DNA of 37,183 nucleotides, taken from JAERML01 sp035687895 (lineage in GTDB: Bacteria > Bacteroidota > Ignavibacteria > UBA10030 > UBA6906). The notes beneath the pieces were generated by a model. The model saw nothing but the letters and a program-made list of their open reading frames with translations, was not told the DNA's origin and searched no databases. Positions 15,507 to 23,415 of this stretch are shown here, one piece after another. Made by a program: the position numbers and the translations under genes. The stretch covers positions 1 through 37,183 of the forward strand of contig DASRUE010000017.1 in the NCBI GenBank assembly GCA_035687895.1. The letters run 5' to 3'. Each line of letters starts with the position of its first letter. The stretch's first letter is position 1.

Positions 15507-16664
15507 TCAACGCAATCGCCGAGCGCGCAATTCGACTGCATTAAGGATAGCCGTATGAAGCCGGCGGGCAAGCACCGGAACGTCGTACTCGGCCAGAGCT
15601 CTCGCCCGACCCCGTTCGGCATATTGCCGGCGCAGATCGGGGTCATGCAGAAACTGCATCAATCTTGCTGCAAGCTCGTTCGCATCACCTGTCTTGAACA
15701 GAAGAGCGGCATTACCGACCACGTCGGGAATCCCTCCCGAAGCGGAGGCCACAATGGGAACACCGCACGCCATCGCCTCTATGAGGACCCGCGGACACTG
15801 CTCCATCCAATACTTGGTTTCAACTGAAGGAAGGACGAGAACATCAAGTGAGTTCATGATCCCCGGGATTTGCGAATGAACCACCGGCGGCCAGAGCATC
15901 ATCCGCTGCTCAATGCCAAGTCTCCGGCCAAGTCGGATCAATTCTTCACCATCATCCCCTCTCCCGACAAAGCTAAGTCGAGTGGTTGATGGAAGCCGGG
16001 CGAACGCCTCGGCCAGGATATTGACGCCTTTGTTCCAGGTAATTCTCCCTACAAATCCGACCGCCAATGCTGACCGTTCTCCATACATTGCCGCCGGTCG
16101 AAAAACGGAGCAGTCAATCGCAAACGGGAAGTAACAGCTTTGTTCAGCATATGCAGGAGCGAACTCGACGGTTCTCCTCGCCCGGCAGAAAAGGACATCC
16201 GCAGGAGAACGCCGCAGCAACCAATCGCATGTGCGGTGCGTAAATGACATCTTGTAAGGAAATCCGACGGCGACATGATCAATATTACGCGAGGAGACCA
16301 ATCCGAGCGCGGCGCGGGGAGCAAGAAGCTTGCGCAAGAGCAGTCCCTGGATGGCAGCGTAATTCTCCGGTTCCGCCTCCACGTACAAGAAATCGGGTTT
16401 GACCTTCCGGACTAGTGCAGAGAGATGCCGATACACAACACGGTGAGCCCTGTTCCCGAAGAGGGTTGGCAGAACATGAAGCGTGAGACCAGCTTCCTCT
16501 TCCGGTTCACTTGAGATTGTCTGCACACCCTCATTCCAACGTTGAGGCGTTATCACGTGAATCTCGCAACTGCCGTCTCGCGCGAGGACGCGATACACAC
16601 CGCGTCGCGATGCCTCTACTGCCATGTGGTCCACAATCATTATGCGCTGAGGTCGGCTAGCCAT
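15507..16664 (-). CDS. Glycosyltransferase family 4
   Basis: The ATG at 16664 gives 385 residues and an 8-base overlap with the GT2 stop; the longer open frame (to 16778) lies inside the GT2 gene and is unlikely to be translated. The C-terminal Rossmann half is typical GT4: VGFVGRITWNKG near 202-213, then the EX7E motif E288-QCPRVLI-E296 and ACGVPIVAS. The N-terminal acceptor domain is divergent. It is a retaining transferase using a nucleotide sugar, probably acting on the lipid-linked glycan of this operon. Donor and linkage cannot be read from the sequence. Confidence 0.92.
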   Translation of the reverse strand: MASRPQRIMIVDHMAVEASRRGVYRVLARDGSCEIHVITPQRWNEGVQTISSEPEEEAGLTLHVLPTLFGNRAHRVVYRHLSALVRKVKPDFLYVEAEPENYAAIQGLLLRKLLAPRAALGLVSSRNIDHVAVGFPYKMSFTHRTCDWLLRRSPADVLFCRARRTVEFAPAYAEQSCYFPFAIDCSVFRPAAMYGERSALAVGFVGRITWNKGVNILAEAFARLPSTTRLSFVGRGDDGEELIRLGRRLGIEQRMMLWPPVVHSQIPGIMNSLDVLVLPSVETKYWMEQCPRVLIEAMACGVPIVASASGGIPDVVGNAALLFKTGDANELAARLMQFLHDPDLRRQYAERGRARALAEYDVPVLARRLHTAILNAVELRARRLR

Positions 16665-17574
16665 ATCTTTTCCCCGTCCGGCCGCGCACGAAGTCCATCG
16701 CACCCAGCATAATCGCGCCCGCCCTTCTGATCTGAGCCGTTGCCAGAAAATAGACCACGGGACCGAAGAACGAAGCAACCAGGAAATAAATCAGAAACAT
16801 GAACCATCGAAATCCACGCATGGTGCGCCGCCCAAGCATGAGAGCATTGCGCGTGACGTAATAGTCCCGGAACCACTTGCCTGTGTTCTTCTTTACCGAG
16901 CCTGATGGAAAATGAAGTGCAAGCGCCGATGGCTGATGCACGATCTGCCACCCGTTTCTTTTTGCCCGAATGCAAAACTCCGTGTCTTCAACATATGCGA
17001 AGAATGCTTCATCGAAAGGGCCGAGTTGTTCGATCGCTTCGAGCCGGATAAGACACACGCACCCGGATCCAAAATCCTCAACAAACGGCTGCGGACTCAT
17101 CTCGGGCGGTCTTCCCATATTCCGGTGGTACGGATGTCCAAAGATGTTTATCCGCCCTCCATCAAACCATACCTTGCCTTCTTTCACGCCATCCATGATA
17201 CGCGGAGTAACTGCAGCGATTGTTGGATCTGCGTGGATTGTATCCAGGAGCGAACGCAGACACTCAGAATCCACGGTGGCATCCGAGTTTACAAGAAACA
17301 ACCAATCCACTCCTCTCTGCACAAAGAACTCAACACCTTTGTTCCATCCCGCCGCAACACCGACATTCTCAGGTAATTGCACAACCGTAACAGACGGAAA
17401 CCTCGTCGCAATCGCCTTCCCTGAACCATCTGCTGATGCATTATCGATGACAATAATCTCAACCCCAACCCCCTTTGAGGATGCAAGCGATTGCAGGCAG
17501 CGGACAATAAACTCGCCGGAGTTCCAATTGAGGACAATGCAACCGACACTGCTCTCCGTTCGCAGAGTATTCAA
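16657..17574 (-). CDS. Glycosyltransferase family 2 (rhamnosyltransferase-like)
   Basis: The 305-residue protein has a GT-A fold. CIVLNWNSG opens the domain, IVIDNASADGS is at residues 41-51, the metal-binding acidic motif is NSDA at 96-99, and the acceptor-side FDEAFFAYVEDTEFCIRAKRNGW lies near 190-212. This last element is usual in WbbL-type rhamnosyltransferases. A hydrophobic segment near residues 255-280 (FLIYFLVASFFGPVVYFLATA) suggests membrane attachment. The start overlaps the methyltransferase stop as ATGA, so the two are coupled. Rhamnose as donor is inferred only from family resemblance. Confidence 0.93.
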   Translation of the reverse strand: MNTLRTESSVGCIVLNWNSGEFIVRCLQSLASSKGVGVEIIVIDNASADGSGKAIATRFPSVTVVQLPENVGVAAGWNKGVEFFVQRGVDWLFLVNSDATVDSECLRSLLDTIHADPTIAAVTPRIMDGVKEGKVWFDGGRINIFGHPYHRNMGRPPEMSPQPFVEDFGSGCVCLIRLEAIEQLGPFDEAFFAYVEDTEFCIRAKRNGWQIVHQPSALALHFPSGSVKKNTGKWFRDYYVTRNALMLGRRTMRGFRWFMFLIYFLVASFFGPVVYFLATAQIRRAGAIMLGAMDFVRGRTGKRYG

Positions 17575-18404
17575 GGGATCTCCACAACAAGCGGAAACCG
17601 GATTACAAACCAGCGGAGAAGAGGAATTCTGCGGATTATGGGGAGAAGAGGCTTGAGGACGAGTCGAACCATTCGAATAAATCCGGAGTTGTGAACGTAC
17701 AAAGTCATGTCAGCGAAATCACCAAGGAAAACGATCTTCCCCCCGTGCTGCTGAAACCATTTGACAGTTTCCTGGCACAGGACACAATGGACTGCGTCAT
17801 AGTCGTGGGCAACATAACGATCCGCATCAGCAAACGCAGCCACGTCATCCGTGACATATGGTGAATAACGGAATGGAAGGAACTCGTTCCTGAGCATCTT
17901 GAGAAAGATTCTCCAGCGGACCGTTTCCCGTGCAAGGACGGACCGGTGCGAGAGCTGCGGAAAGTCCTTCCGGAAAATGTTGTCCCAGTTTGGTCCCCAG
18001 ATCATAACCCTCCCTCCTGGTCTGGTAATGCGCGCCATTTCCTCCAGCGTCTTCGCCGGATCACTCATATGCTCGAGCGACCAACTGCATAGTACGACAT
18101 CCGCCGAGTTACTTTTGATTGACATGCTTGACGAATCGGATTGCAGCATTGCCCCGCGTCCCTTTTCTTGTCCCAGTTTCAGCCCGTTCATCGAGAGGTC
18201 ACAACAGATATACTGATTGGGGACAATCCCCAACAGTTCGGCATTTGCGCCCGTGCCACCTCCTACGTCCAGTACAATATCCGAAGGTGTTAAGTACCGG
18301 CGAATGAGGCCCAGCGAAAACATCTGTCTATCCCTGGACTCTTCGACGATGTCGTGATATTCGCGGACGGACGTATAGTATTGTCTGGCTCTTTCTTGCT
18401 TCAT
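17571..18404 (-). CDS. Class I SAM-dependent methyltransferase
   Basis: The 277-residue protein carries SAM motif I, LDVGGGTG (residues 45-52), an acidic residue after the second strand (CCDLS, about 70), motif VVLCSWSLEHM (103-113) and motif RPGGRVMIWGP (128-138), a Methyltransf_11-type set. The C-terminal third ends in a basic, hydrophobic stretch that may touch the membrane. Position between a membrane protein and a GT2 suggests methylation of a sugar, possibly capping the glycan chain, but the substrate is an inference. It is followed by GT2 through an ATGA overlap. Confidence 0.88.
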   Translation of the reverse strand: MKQERARQYYTSVREYHDIVEESRDRQMFSLGLIRRYLTPSDIVLDVGGGTGANAELLGIVPNQYICCDLSMNGLKLGQEKGRGAMLQSDSSSMSIKSNSADVVLCSWSLEHMSDPAKTLEEMARITRPGGRVMIWGPNWDNIFRKDFPQLSHRSVLARETVRWRIFLKMLRNEFLPFRYSPYVTDDVAAFADADRYVAHDYDAVHCVLCQETVKWFQQHGGKIVFLGDFADMTLYVHNSGFIRMVRLVLKPLLPIIRRIPLLRWFVIRFPLVVEIP

Positions 18405-18411
18405 AGCTTAG

Positions 18412-19941
18412 TTAGGGTCCTTCTGGTAGATGCTGCAGAATTGTCCAGAGAGAACCTTTGTGCCGCACCCTAAATCCCCATGTCTGCAGGACTGTCTCGG
18501 TGCGATCCGTTGCATTGTTTCTCCCCACGATTGTCACGTTGGCAGATTTCTTCATACCCTCAGAAGCTAGACCAACCGAGGCAGCGAGATCGTCCGGTGT
18601 TTCGCCACTGAAGCGCAGTGCATAATCAACATGCTCCTCTCTCACTTGCAAGAGCGACGTCTCATGGATTCCGCCCCACCCGGTCCCCTGCAAATGGGCG
18701 TAGTACGGAACACCGAATAGCGGATTGATCGATGCAGATACAACATCCCGGAGACCAGAAGCTGCGGGCCAATCAAGTCGGATCACGATGAAGGACTTAT
18801 TTACGTCGGCGGAAGAAACATATTCCTCGAACATCTCAGACATCTGTTTGTCGACACGACGGAAATAGTCGAGATTATGGAGACTCACAAGAAAAGTTAC
18901 CATCAAAAGGGTGGGGATGAGCCCTCTGGGAGATGCGCGCTTGCCGACGAGGAGAGCACATACCAGAATCAATGGCAACGTTAACCGCGAGCCGGGCTGT
19001 GTGATGCCAAGAAATGGATCAGGGAAAAAGATGATTCCACACAGGAACAGGACGGCTACAAATATCAGAGGTTTATTGAGCGTCCCCTTTTGAAGTGTGG
19101 AGAGAAACCTCCACAAGAAAAGCCCCCCGATTCCGATACACCACATTACATTCACCAGTGTCAATGGGACGGGTGAAAGAATCCCGTAGCTCTTTGTCAG
19201 AAGAAGAGTTGGTTTGAGGAGGTTCTGCGCAATTGTCCACAACCCCCAGTGCGAAGGCATGGCAGGTAGAAAAGGATAGTCTATGACGTACCAGAAAGCG
19301 GCACCTGCCGATGGGATCAGGACAACCAACATTCGGAACGATTTCTTCCAGTTACCAAAAGCGAAGGTGGCCGCGACGAGAATCAACGCCGTTACGCAGA
19401 ATGCAAGAGCATGGACAAGGTAAAGACTCAGGTAAATGGTTGAAAGAACGACGAGTTGGGCTCGGGAAAGATTGAGAATCCGGGGGAGAAAGTAACCAAT
19501 GGCAAATTGAGCCATGCTTATTCCAAGCAGGTATGCATGGCCGCCAAAAATGAATAGGTTGAACGAATAGGGAAATCCTAACCATGCCATTCCTGAATTC
19601 GGATCGTCAGACAACGCTCGCACACAATACCAGAAACTCCATGGAAACCCGGCAACACAGAGTGACAGAAACAACTTCCCAGCGACTTCTACCGGAACGG
19701 CATGAGATAGCCCCCACACTGGAACAAGGAAACCAAGGTTGGGAACAGGCAACGGAAGGATCTTGTAGTAATCAGAGAACGCGCCAGTCGCGGCAACTAG
19801 CTCCTGAAGGACCTTCACCTCAAACAACCAGATCGGGTAATCATACATCGGTAGAAAGCGAAAGACCCAAATGAGAGCAACATTGATCATGGTGAGCAAA
19901 ATACCGCAGATGATCCATCGTTTCTGACTGTTCACCCTCAT
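18412..19941 (-). CDS. Polytopic membrane protein, possibly a GT-C glycosyltransferase
   Basis: The 509-residue protein has many hydrophobic segments spread over about the first 360 residues, beginning with one at residues 9-29, and a soluble C-terminal part. The acidic-aromatic region just after the first membrane helix (FLPMYDYPIW) and the soluble tail resemble GT-C enzymes that use polyprenyl-phosphate sugars, but no decisive motif is present. No Wzy polymerase is otherwise visible in the operon, so it could fill that role. The start overlaps the GT4 stop by ATGA; the next gene follows after seven bases. Confidence 0.7.
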   Translation of the reverse strand: MRVNSQKRWIICGILLTMINVALIWVFRFLPMYDYPIWLFEVKVLQELVAATGAFSDYYKILPLPVPNLGFLVPVWGLSHAVPVEVAGKLFLSLCVAGFPWSFWYCVRALSDDPNSGMAWLGFPYSFNLFIFGGHAYLLGISMAQFAIGYFLPRILNLSRAQLVVLSTIYLSLYLVHALAFCVTALILVAATFAFGNWKKSFRMLVVLIPSAGAAFWYVIDYPFLPAMPSHWGLWTIAQNLLKPTLLLTKSYGILSPVPLTLVNVMWCIGIGGLFLWRFLSTLQKGTLNKPLIFVAVLFLCGIIFFPDPFLGITQPGSRLTLPLILVCALLVGKRASPRGLIPTLLMVTFLVSLHNLDYFRRVDKQMSEMFEEYVSSADVNKSFIVIRLDWPAASGLRDVVSASINPLFGVPYYAHLQGTGWGGIHETSLLQVREEHVDYALRFSGETPDDLAASVGLASEGMKKSANVTIVGRNNATDRTETVLQTWGFRVRHKGSLWTILQHLPEGP

Positions 19942-21062
19942 CGGGCGAGAACCCCTTCATACACTGCCAGAACCCTTCTGGCAATTTCATCCCATCCGTA
20001 CGATTGCGCTGACCGATGCGCATTCAGCCCCATCCTTTTCATGCGTCCATGATCGTGAAGAAGAGACCGGATTGCCTCGGCAATTCTCTCACCATCCCGC
20101 GAGATGAAATAGCCATTCTCCCCGTCCGTCACCAACTCCTCCGTTCCATTCACTTTCGTGACAAGCAATGGCAATCCGCAAGCTGCGGCTTCGAGTGTAG
20201 CAAGAGAGAAGGCTTCATATTCTGTCGGCAGGCAGAAGAGATCGCACGCTTTGTAGTATCGCGAGATCTCCCGGCACCGGCCCAGATGGACGACTTGCTG
20301 TTTTACTCCTAGAGCATCTGCTTTCTTCAAGTATGGCGATATATCATCGTTGCCGGCAACGACAAGTCGCACGGACAAATCATGAAGGACGTGAAGAGCC
20401 TCGATGACATATTCAAGACCTTTTCTATCGAATTCATTTCCGACAAACAAAATAACCGTGTCCTCGTCCTCAAGGTGCAACTCCCTACGCACTGCTCGAC
20501 GGGACACTCCACTTTCATCCGGCGCAAACTCATGCAGATCGACTCCGTTAGGAATCACGACCACATCATCGTCGGGAATACCGTAATACGCACTCAACTC
20601 TCGCCGCACCCCCTCCGCCACAGCAATGATGTTCTTGTATCTCCTTCGTCCAAAATTCTGATACTCAATGAAGAGACGAATCCTGTCTGCCACTCCCAGG
20701 TTTCTCGATTGAAGCCTCGCAGGCCGGATCTTACGCCTGACCTCCATACCGGCTCGATGACAGCTATGCGCGGTAATAACATCGCAACCTACGGCCAGGC
20801 CGTGAGAGTGTGTGATCTGGTAGCCGGCGTTTCGCACATCGCGAGATCCCAACACAGCAAACGACGATATTCGCGTGGAGTTCACAATGTCCAGGGTGTG
20901 CACACGATGGAACCTGACGCGTGTAGACCCTGTATCGTTCGAGGAGGCACAATGGAAGTGCACCTCGTGACCCCATGCTGCGAGACGATCAGCAATTTCA
21001 GCCGAAGATCGTTCAATACCCTGCGTGCGGTTGTATTCCAGGCTCGCAACTCCAATTCTCAT
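19938..21062 (-). CDS. Glycosyltransferase family 4
   Basis: The ATG at 21062 gives 374 residues starting MRIGVASLEY, the usual first strand of this fold; the open frame reaches an ATG at 21128 that would overlap the flippase by 50 bases. HSHG and ITAHSCHR are present in the N-terminal acceptor domain. In the C-terminal half, VIPNGVDLHEF (169-179), LFVGNEFDRKG (205-215) and the EX7E motif E283-AFSLATL-E291 followed by ACGLPLL mark a retaining GT4. Layout resembles WaaG-type enzymes. It is the second gene of the operon, directly after the flippase. Confidence 0.92.
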   Translation of the reverse strand: MRIGVASLEYNRTQGIERSSAEIADRLAAWGHEVHFHCASSNDTGSTRVRFHRVHTLDIVNSTRISSFAVLGSRDVRNAGYQITHSHGLAVGCDVITAHSCHRAGMEVRRKIRPARLQSRNLGVADRIRLFIEYQNFGRRRYKNIIAVAEGVRRELSAYYGIPDDDVVVIPNGVDLHEFAPDESGVSRRAVRRELHLEDEDTVILFVGNEFDRKGLEYVIEALHVLHDLSVRLVVAGNDDISPYLKKADALGVKQQVVHLGRCREISRYYKACDLFCLPTEYEAFSLATLEAAACGLPLLVTKVNGTEELVTDGENGYFISRDGERIAEAIRSLLHDHGRMKRMGLNAHRSAQSYGWDEIARRVLAVYEGVLAR

Positions 21063-21078
21063 TTTGGCGCTGTCGGAT

Positions 21079-22617
21079 TCATTGCCGGGGATCTCTTGGT
21101 TCGCCAACAGATGCTGGTTGTGTGCCATGAACGAAGAACCCGATTATGTGTTCCAGGCGGCTGTCAAGCTTCGCAAACAGTGTGGAGTCTATGTGCGTAA
21201 GAGGTTTTGCAATGAGGAGCATAATGACCATCAGCACTACATAGAGTCCGATGCGACCAACAAAGGAAAGAATTGTCGGTTCCAAAACGGGAATCGAGCA
21301 TAGCCACGATGCGCATGCACACGTCATGACAAGCTTGAGCCAGAACTGCCATTGGATATGCACATCCACCGTTCGCATGACCACGATGGCCCCGAGGAAA
21401 CTGATTAGCAGGTTCGCTGCCCCGCTTGCCACCACAGTGCCACTGGCACCAAATGCGGGAATCAGGAGAATGTTCAGGGTGATATTCACAACGGCGCCTA
21501 TCAGACCAACCAATACCATGGTACCCACCATCCCCTTGGAAAGCATCAGCTCTGAGTTTTCCGATCCACCGAACACCCGGCTGGCAATGCGGAATGCTGC
21601 GATTCCTTGAATCAAAATGGCTGCTTCGGCATAGCGCGGCGAATACAGCCCCCTGACCACAGAGTCGGCATTGAAAAGGATGAACACATATAGCGGAATG
21701 GAAAGGAGCGACGTAACGCGAACAAGAAACGCATGAAACCGTTCAATTCCCTCGGAGGAAGAAACCGCGAGGCGCGAGAACATCGCAAACGTCACCCCAC
21801 CCAACCCTGCCGTCATACCCAGCGCGGCCAGTTGGTTAACGGAGAATGCAACATCATACAACGATGCTTGTGATGTTTCGTGAAGCAACAGGCTGAGAAA
21901 GAGTACATCGCCCTGACGGCCGAGGAAATACTCGACGATTGTGTTCGCCCAATATATTCCTCCAAACATGAACACTGGCGCCACAGCAGTCTTGACTGCC
22001 CGTCCGACGAAGTCATCTCTTGAGGAAATGATAAGAGTAAGAACCTGAAACAGGCCGGTGAAGACAAAGAGAAGGAGAATCCCCGCCGCATCAATACCTA
22101 TGCTCCCTAACACGACCACACCTCCACATTCCAGCAAACGGGCCGCGAGATTCACTTTCGCCGAAAGACCAGTCTTAAGCTGGGCAATCAAAACCATCGT
22201 CGCAATCGATGCCAGAGACCTCACCGCAGTGTATCCAACCAGCAGCCAGAGATATCCGACTGCAATATTCGTCGCGGGACCCCAGAGATTCCATGCGATT
22301 CCAAACATTCCCAAAGAACAGAACACTACAAGCCCAAAGCGGACAAGGAAGACCCGGCGAACCAGATATCGAAGACGAGCTGCCCGGTTCTCTTCAGGCA
22401 GCTGGGGAATGTGCTTGTTCAATGATGTTTCGAGTCCAAAAGACACGATCACCATCAACAATTGGGAAATACTGATAAGGCTGGCGAATGTCCCGTTACC
22501 TTCCACTCCAAGCGAACGGGCGATCAGAACGGACGTGACATAGATGAGGAAGTATTCTACCACACGGCCGGCGTGATTCCAGAGGGCACTCTTGAACGTT
22601 GCGCTAGGTTCGGACAT
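21079..22617 (-). CDS. Wzx-type polysaccharide flippase
   Basis: The 512-residue protein has the regular pattern of 12-14 membrane segments of the MOP superfamily. It opens with a conserved N-terminal segment (ALWNHAGRVVEYFLIYVTSVLIARSLG), as in oligosaccharide flippases that move undecaprenyl-linked repeat units across the inner membrane. As first gene of the glycosyltransferase operon it fits an O-antigen or exopolysaccharide export role. The ATG at 22617 has no clear ribosome-binding site, and a small reading frame with a strong one overlaps it (22557-22703), so initiation could depend on coupling. Confidence 0.9.
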   Translation of the reverse strand: MSEPSATFKSALWNHAGRVVEYFLIYVTSVLIARSLGVEGNGTFASLISISQLLMVIVSFGLETSLNKHIPQLPEENRAARLRYLVRRVFLVRFGLVVFCSLGMFGIAWNLWGPATNIAVGYLWLLVGYTAVRSLASIATMVLIAQLKTGLSAKVNLAARLLECGGVVVLGSIGIDAAGILLLFVFTGLFQVLTLIISSRDDFVGRAVKTAVAPVFMFGGIYWANTIVEYFLGRQGDVLFLSLLLHETSQASLYDVAFSVNQLAALGMTAGLGGVTFAMFSRLAVSSSEGIERFHAFLVRVTSLLSIPLYVFILFNADSVVRGLYSPRYAEAAILIQGIAAFRIASRVFGGSENSELMLSKGMVGTMVLVGLIGAVVNITLNILLIPAFGASGTVVASGAANLLISFLGAIVVMRTVDVHIQWQFWLKLVMTCACASWLCSIPVLEPTILSFVGRIGLYVVLMVIMLLIAKPLTHIDSTLFAKLDSRLEHIIGFFVHGTQPASVGEPRDPRQ

Positions 22618-22703
22618 ACTTGTGGAGTGGTGAAATCGCAGACTGTGTGGAAGAATATAAAACGTTTTGTCCCAATATCAAAGACTGTCGCAAAGCGCTT
22701 CAT
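22557..22703 (-). CDS. Possible small upstream reading frame overlapping the flippase start
   Basis: A 48-codon frame from the ATG at 22703 has GGGAGG (22716-22711) seven bases upstream, the best ribosome-binding site in the neighbourhood. It runs through the flippase start in another frame and stops 61 bases inside that gene. The peptide has no recognisable motif. It may be a regulatory upstream frame or a chance feature. Confidence 0.3.
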   Translation of the reverse strand: MKRFATVFDIGTKRFIFFHTVCDFTTPQVCPNLAQRSRVPSGITPAVW

Positions 22704-22848
22704 TGCATTTCCTCCCTGATCTTTGTATATTTTTGCCACCAACACTCCAGATCATTTGGAATACTTGAGTGGAGCCTTACGCGTAATCATCGGCGAGGGC
22801 AATTTCAAATGGATCTGTTACTGTGCCCGGAGAGGTGCAAGAGTGGTT

Positions 22849-22878
22849 TGAGCCAAAGGCTCATGCGCCTCCGGCGCA
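22849..22878 (+). repeat. 30-bp double-hairpin element, copy 1 (in D-loop)
   Basis: The element consists of arm TGAGCC, loop AAA, arm GGCTCA, directly followed by arm TGCGCC, loop TCC, arm GGCGCA. Both 6-bp stems are perfect. It is inserted after TT and directly before GAATTGG of the D-loop; the intact tRNA lacks it. No target-site duplication is seen. Confidence 0.85.
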
Positions 22879-22928
22879 GAATTGGCCACCCTGGAAAGGT
22901 GGTATACCGGCAACGGTATCGTGGGTTC

Positions 22929-22958
22929 TGCGCCAAAGGCGCATCCGCCTCCGGCGGA
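22929..22958 (+). repeat. 30-bp double-hairpin element, copy 2 (in T-loop)
   Basis: The element consists of arm TGCGCC, loop AAA, arm GGCGCA, then arm TCCGCC, loop TCC, arm GGCGGA. Loops are the same as in copy 1, while stem differences are paired on both arms. It is inserted after GTTC and directly before GAATCCC of the T-loop. Confidence 0.85.
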
Positions 22959-22986
22959 GAATCCCATCCCGATCAAAGCATGAGTT

Positions 22987-23244
22987 ATGTTCTACGTCTA
23001 CATCTTGTGGAGTTACAAACTGCAGAAGCGCTATGTTGGCTGCACCAAAGATGTAGAACGTCGTCTAGCTGAACACAACAACGGAAGAAACCGATTCACC
23101 AAGGGAGGAATTCCTTGGAGCATAGTTCATTCTGAAGAGTTTTCAGATTTGTCGGCGGCGCGGAAACGAGAAACATTCTTGAAGACCGGCGCTGGCAGAT
23201 CGTGGTGTAAGCAAAATCTCCCTCAATACACACGGGAACAGTAG
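22987..23244 (+). CDS. GIY-YIG nuclease, single-domain (UPF0213-like)
   Basis: The 85-residue protein is a bare GIY-YIG domain. VYI at 4-6 and YVG at 16-18 form the two-strand core, the Arg-rich helix is VERRLAEHN at 23-31, and the likely metal-binding Glu62 sits in RKRETFLKTGAGR. No second DNA-binding domain is present. An in-frame TGA six bases before the ATG fixes the start; no ribosome-binding site is evident. The family cuts DNA strands using one metal ion. It lies 10 bases upstream of an intact tRNA-Ser and just after a disrupted copy of it, which suggests that the tRNA gene is its target or carrier site. That link is inference. Confidence 0.92.
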   Translation: MFYVYILWSYKLQKRYVGCTKDVERRLAEHNNGRNRFTKGGIPWSIVHSEEFSDLSAARKRETFLKTGAGRSWCKQNLPQYTREQ

Positions 23245-23253
23245 TCAGCATCT

Positions 23254-23340
23254 GGAGAGGTGCAAGAGCGGTTGAATTGGCCACCCTGGAAAGGTGGTAT
23301 ACCGGCAACGGTATCGTGGGTTCGAATCCCACCCTCTCCG
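23254..23340 (+). tRNA. tRNA-Ser (anticodon GGA)
   Basis: Acceptor GGAGAGG pairs with CCTCTCC. The anticodon stem CCACC/GGTGG encloses CTGGAAA, giving anticodon GGA for UCC/UCU codons. The long variable arm TACCG-GCAA-CGGTA and T-arm GTGGG-TTCGAAT-CCCAC are complete. Discriminator base is G and CCA is not encoded. Length is 87 bases. Confidence 0.97.
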
Positions 23341-23415
23341 CGAGAAGATTCTCCAAAACACCTGGGATACCTGCCTCATTTCAAGCCCGCTTCGTAGCGA
23401 GCGAGGAGCTTCGCC

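Larger units (their letters stand above)
22829..22970 (+). pseudogene. Disrupted tRNA-Ser(GGA) copy with two 30-bp insertions
   Basis: Removing the two insertions leaves a near copy of the intact tRNA-Ser at 23254-23340. The first 20 bases differ once (C to T), and bases 22879-22928 are identical over 50 positions to 23274-23323, covering the anticodon arm and variable arm. The 3' acceptor strand has decayed (CATCCCGATC instead of CACCCTCTCC), so the acceptor stem can no longer form. Insertions sit in the D-loop (22849-22878) and T-loop (22929-22958). It is almost certainly not a functional tRNA. Confidence 0.88.
22829..23340 (+). mobile_element. Putative GIY-YIG element flanked by tRNA-Ser copies
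   Basis: A disrupted tRNA-Ser(GGA) and an intact tRNA-Ser(GGA), 425 bases apart and in the same direction, enclose a single short gene for a GIY-YIG nuclease. Near-identity of the copies points to a recent duplication. The arrangement resembles a homing or integrative element that uses a tRNA gene as its target and leaves a working tRNA at one end. Mobility is inferred from layout; no empty site is visible in this window. Confidence 0.6.

Noticed and set aside
20382..21200. Plus-strand open frame of 272 codons
   Set aside because: It lies opposite the well-supported GT4 gene and the flippase end, with no motif or ribosome-binding site.
22849..22958. The two 30-bp repeats considered as a CRISPR or a terminator pair
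   Set aside because: Only two units, differing in sequence and lying inside tRNA loops, with no spacer logic and no T-run.
22829..22970. Disrupted tRNA-Ser considered as a working tRNA with extended loops or an intron
   Set aside because: The 3' acceptor strand no longer pairs with GGAGAGG (only about four of seven positions could pair), so a functional tRNA is unlikely; bacterial tRNA introns also do not sit in the D-loop plus T-loop.
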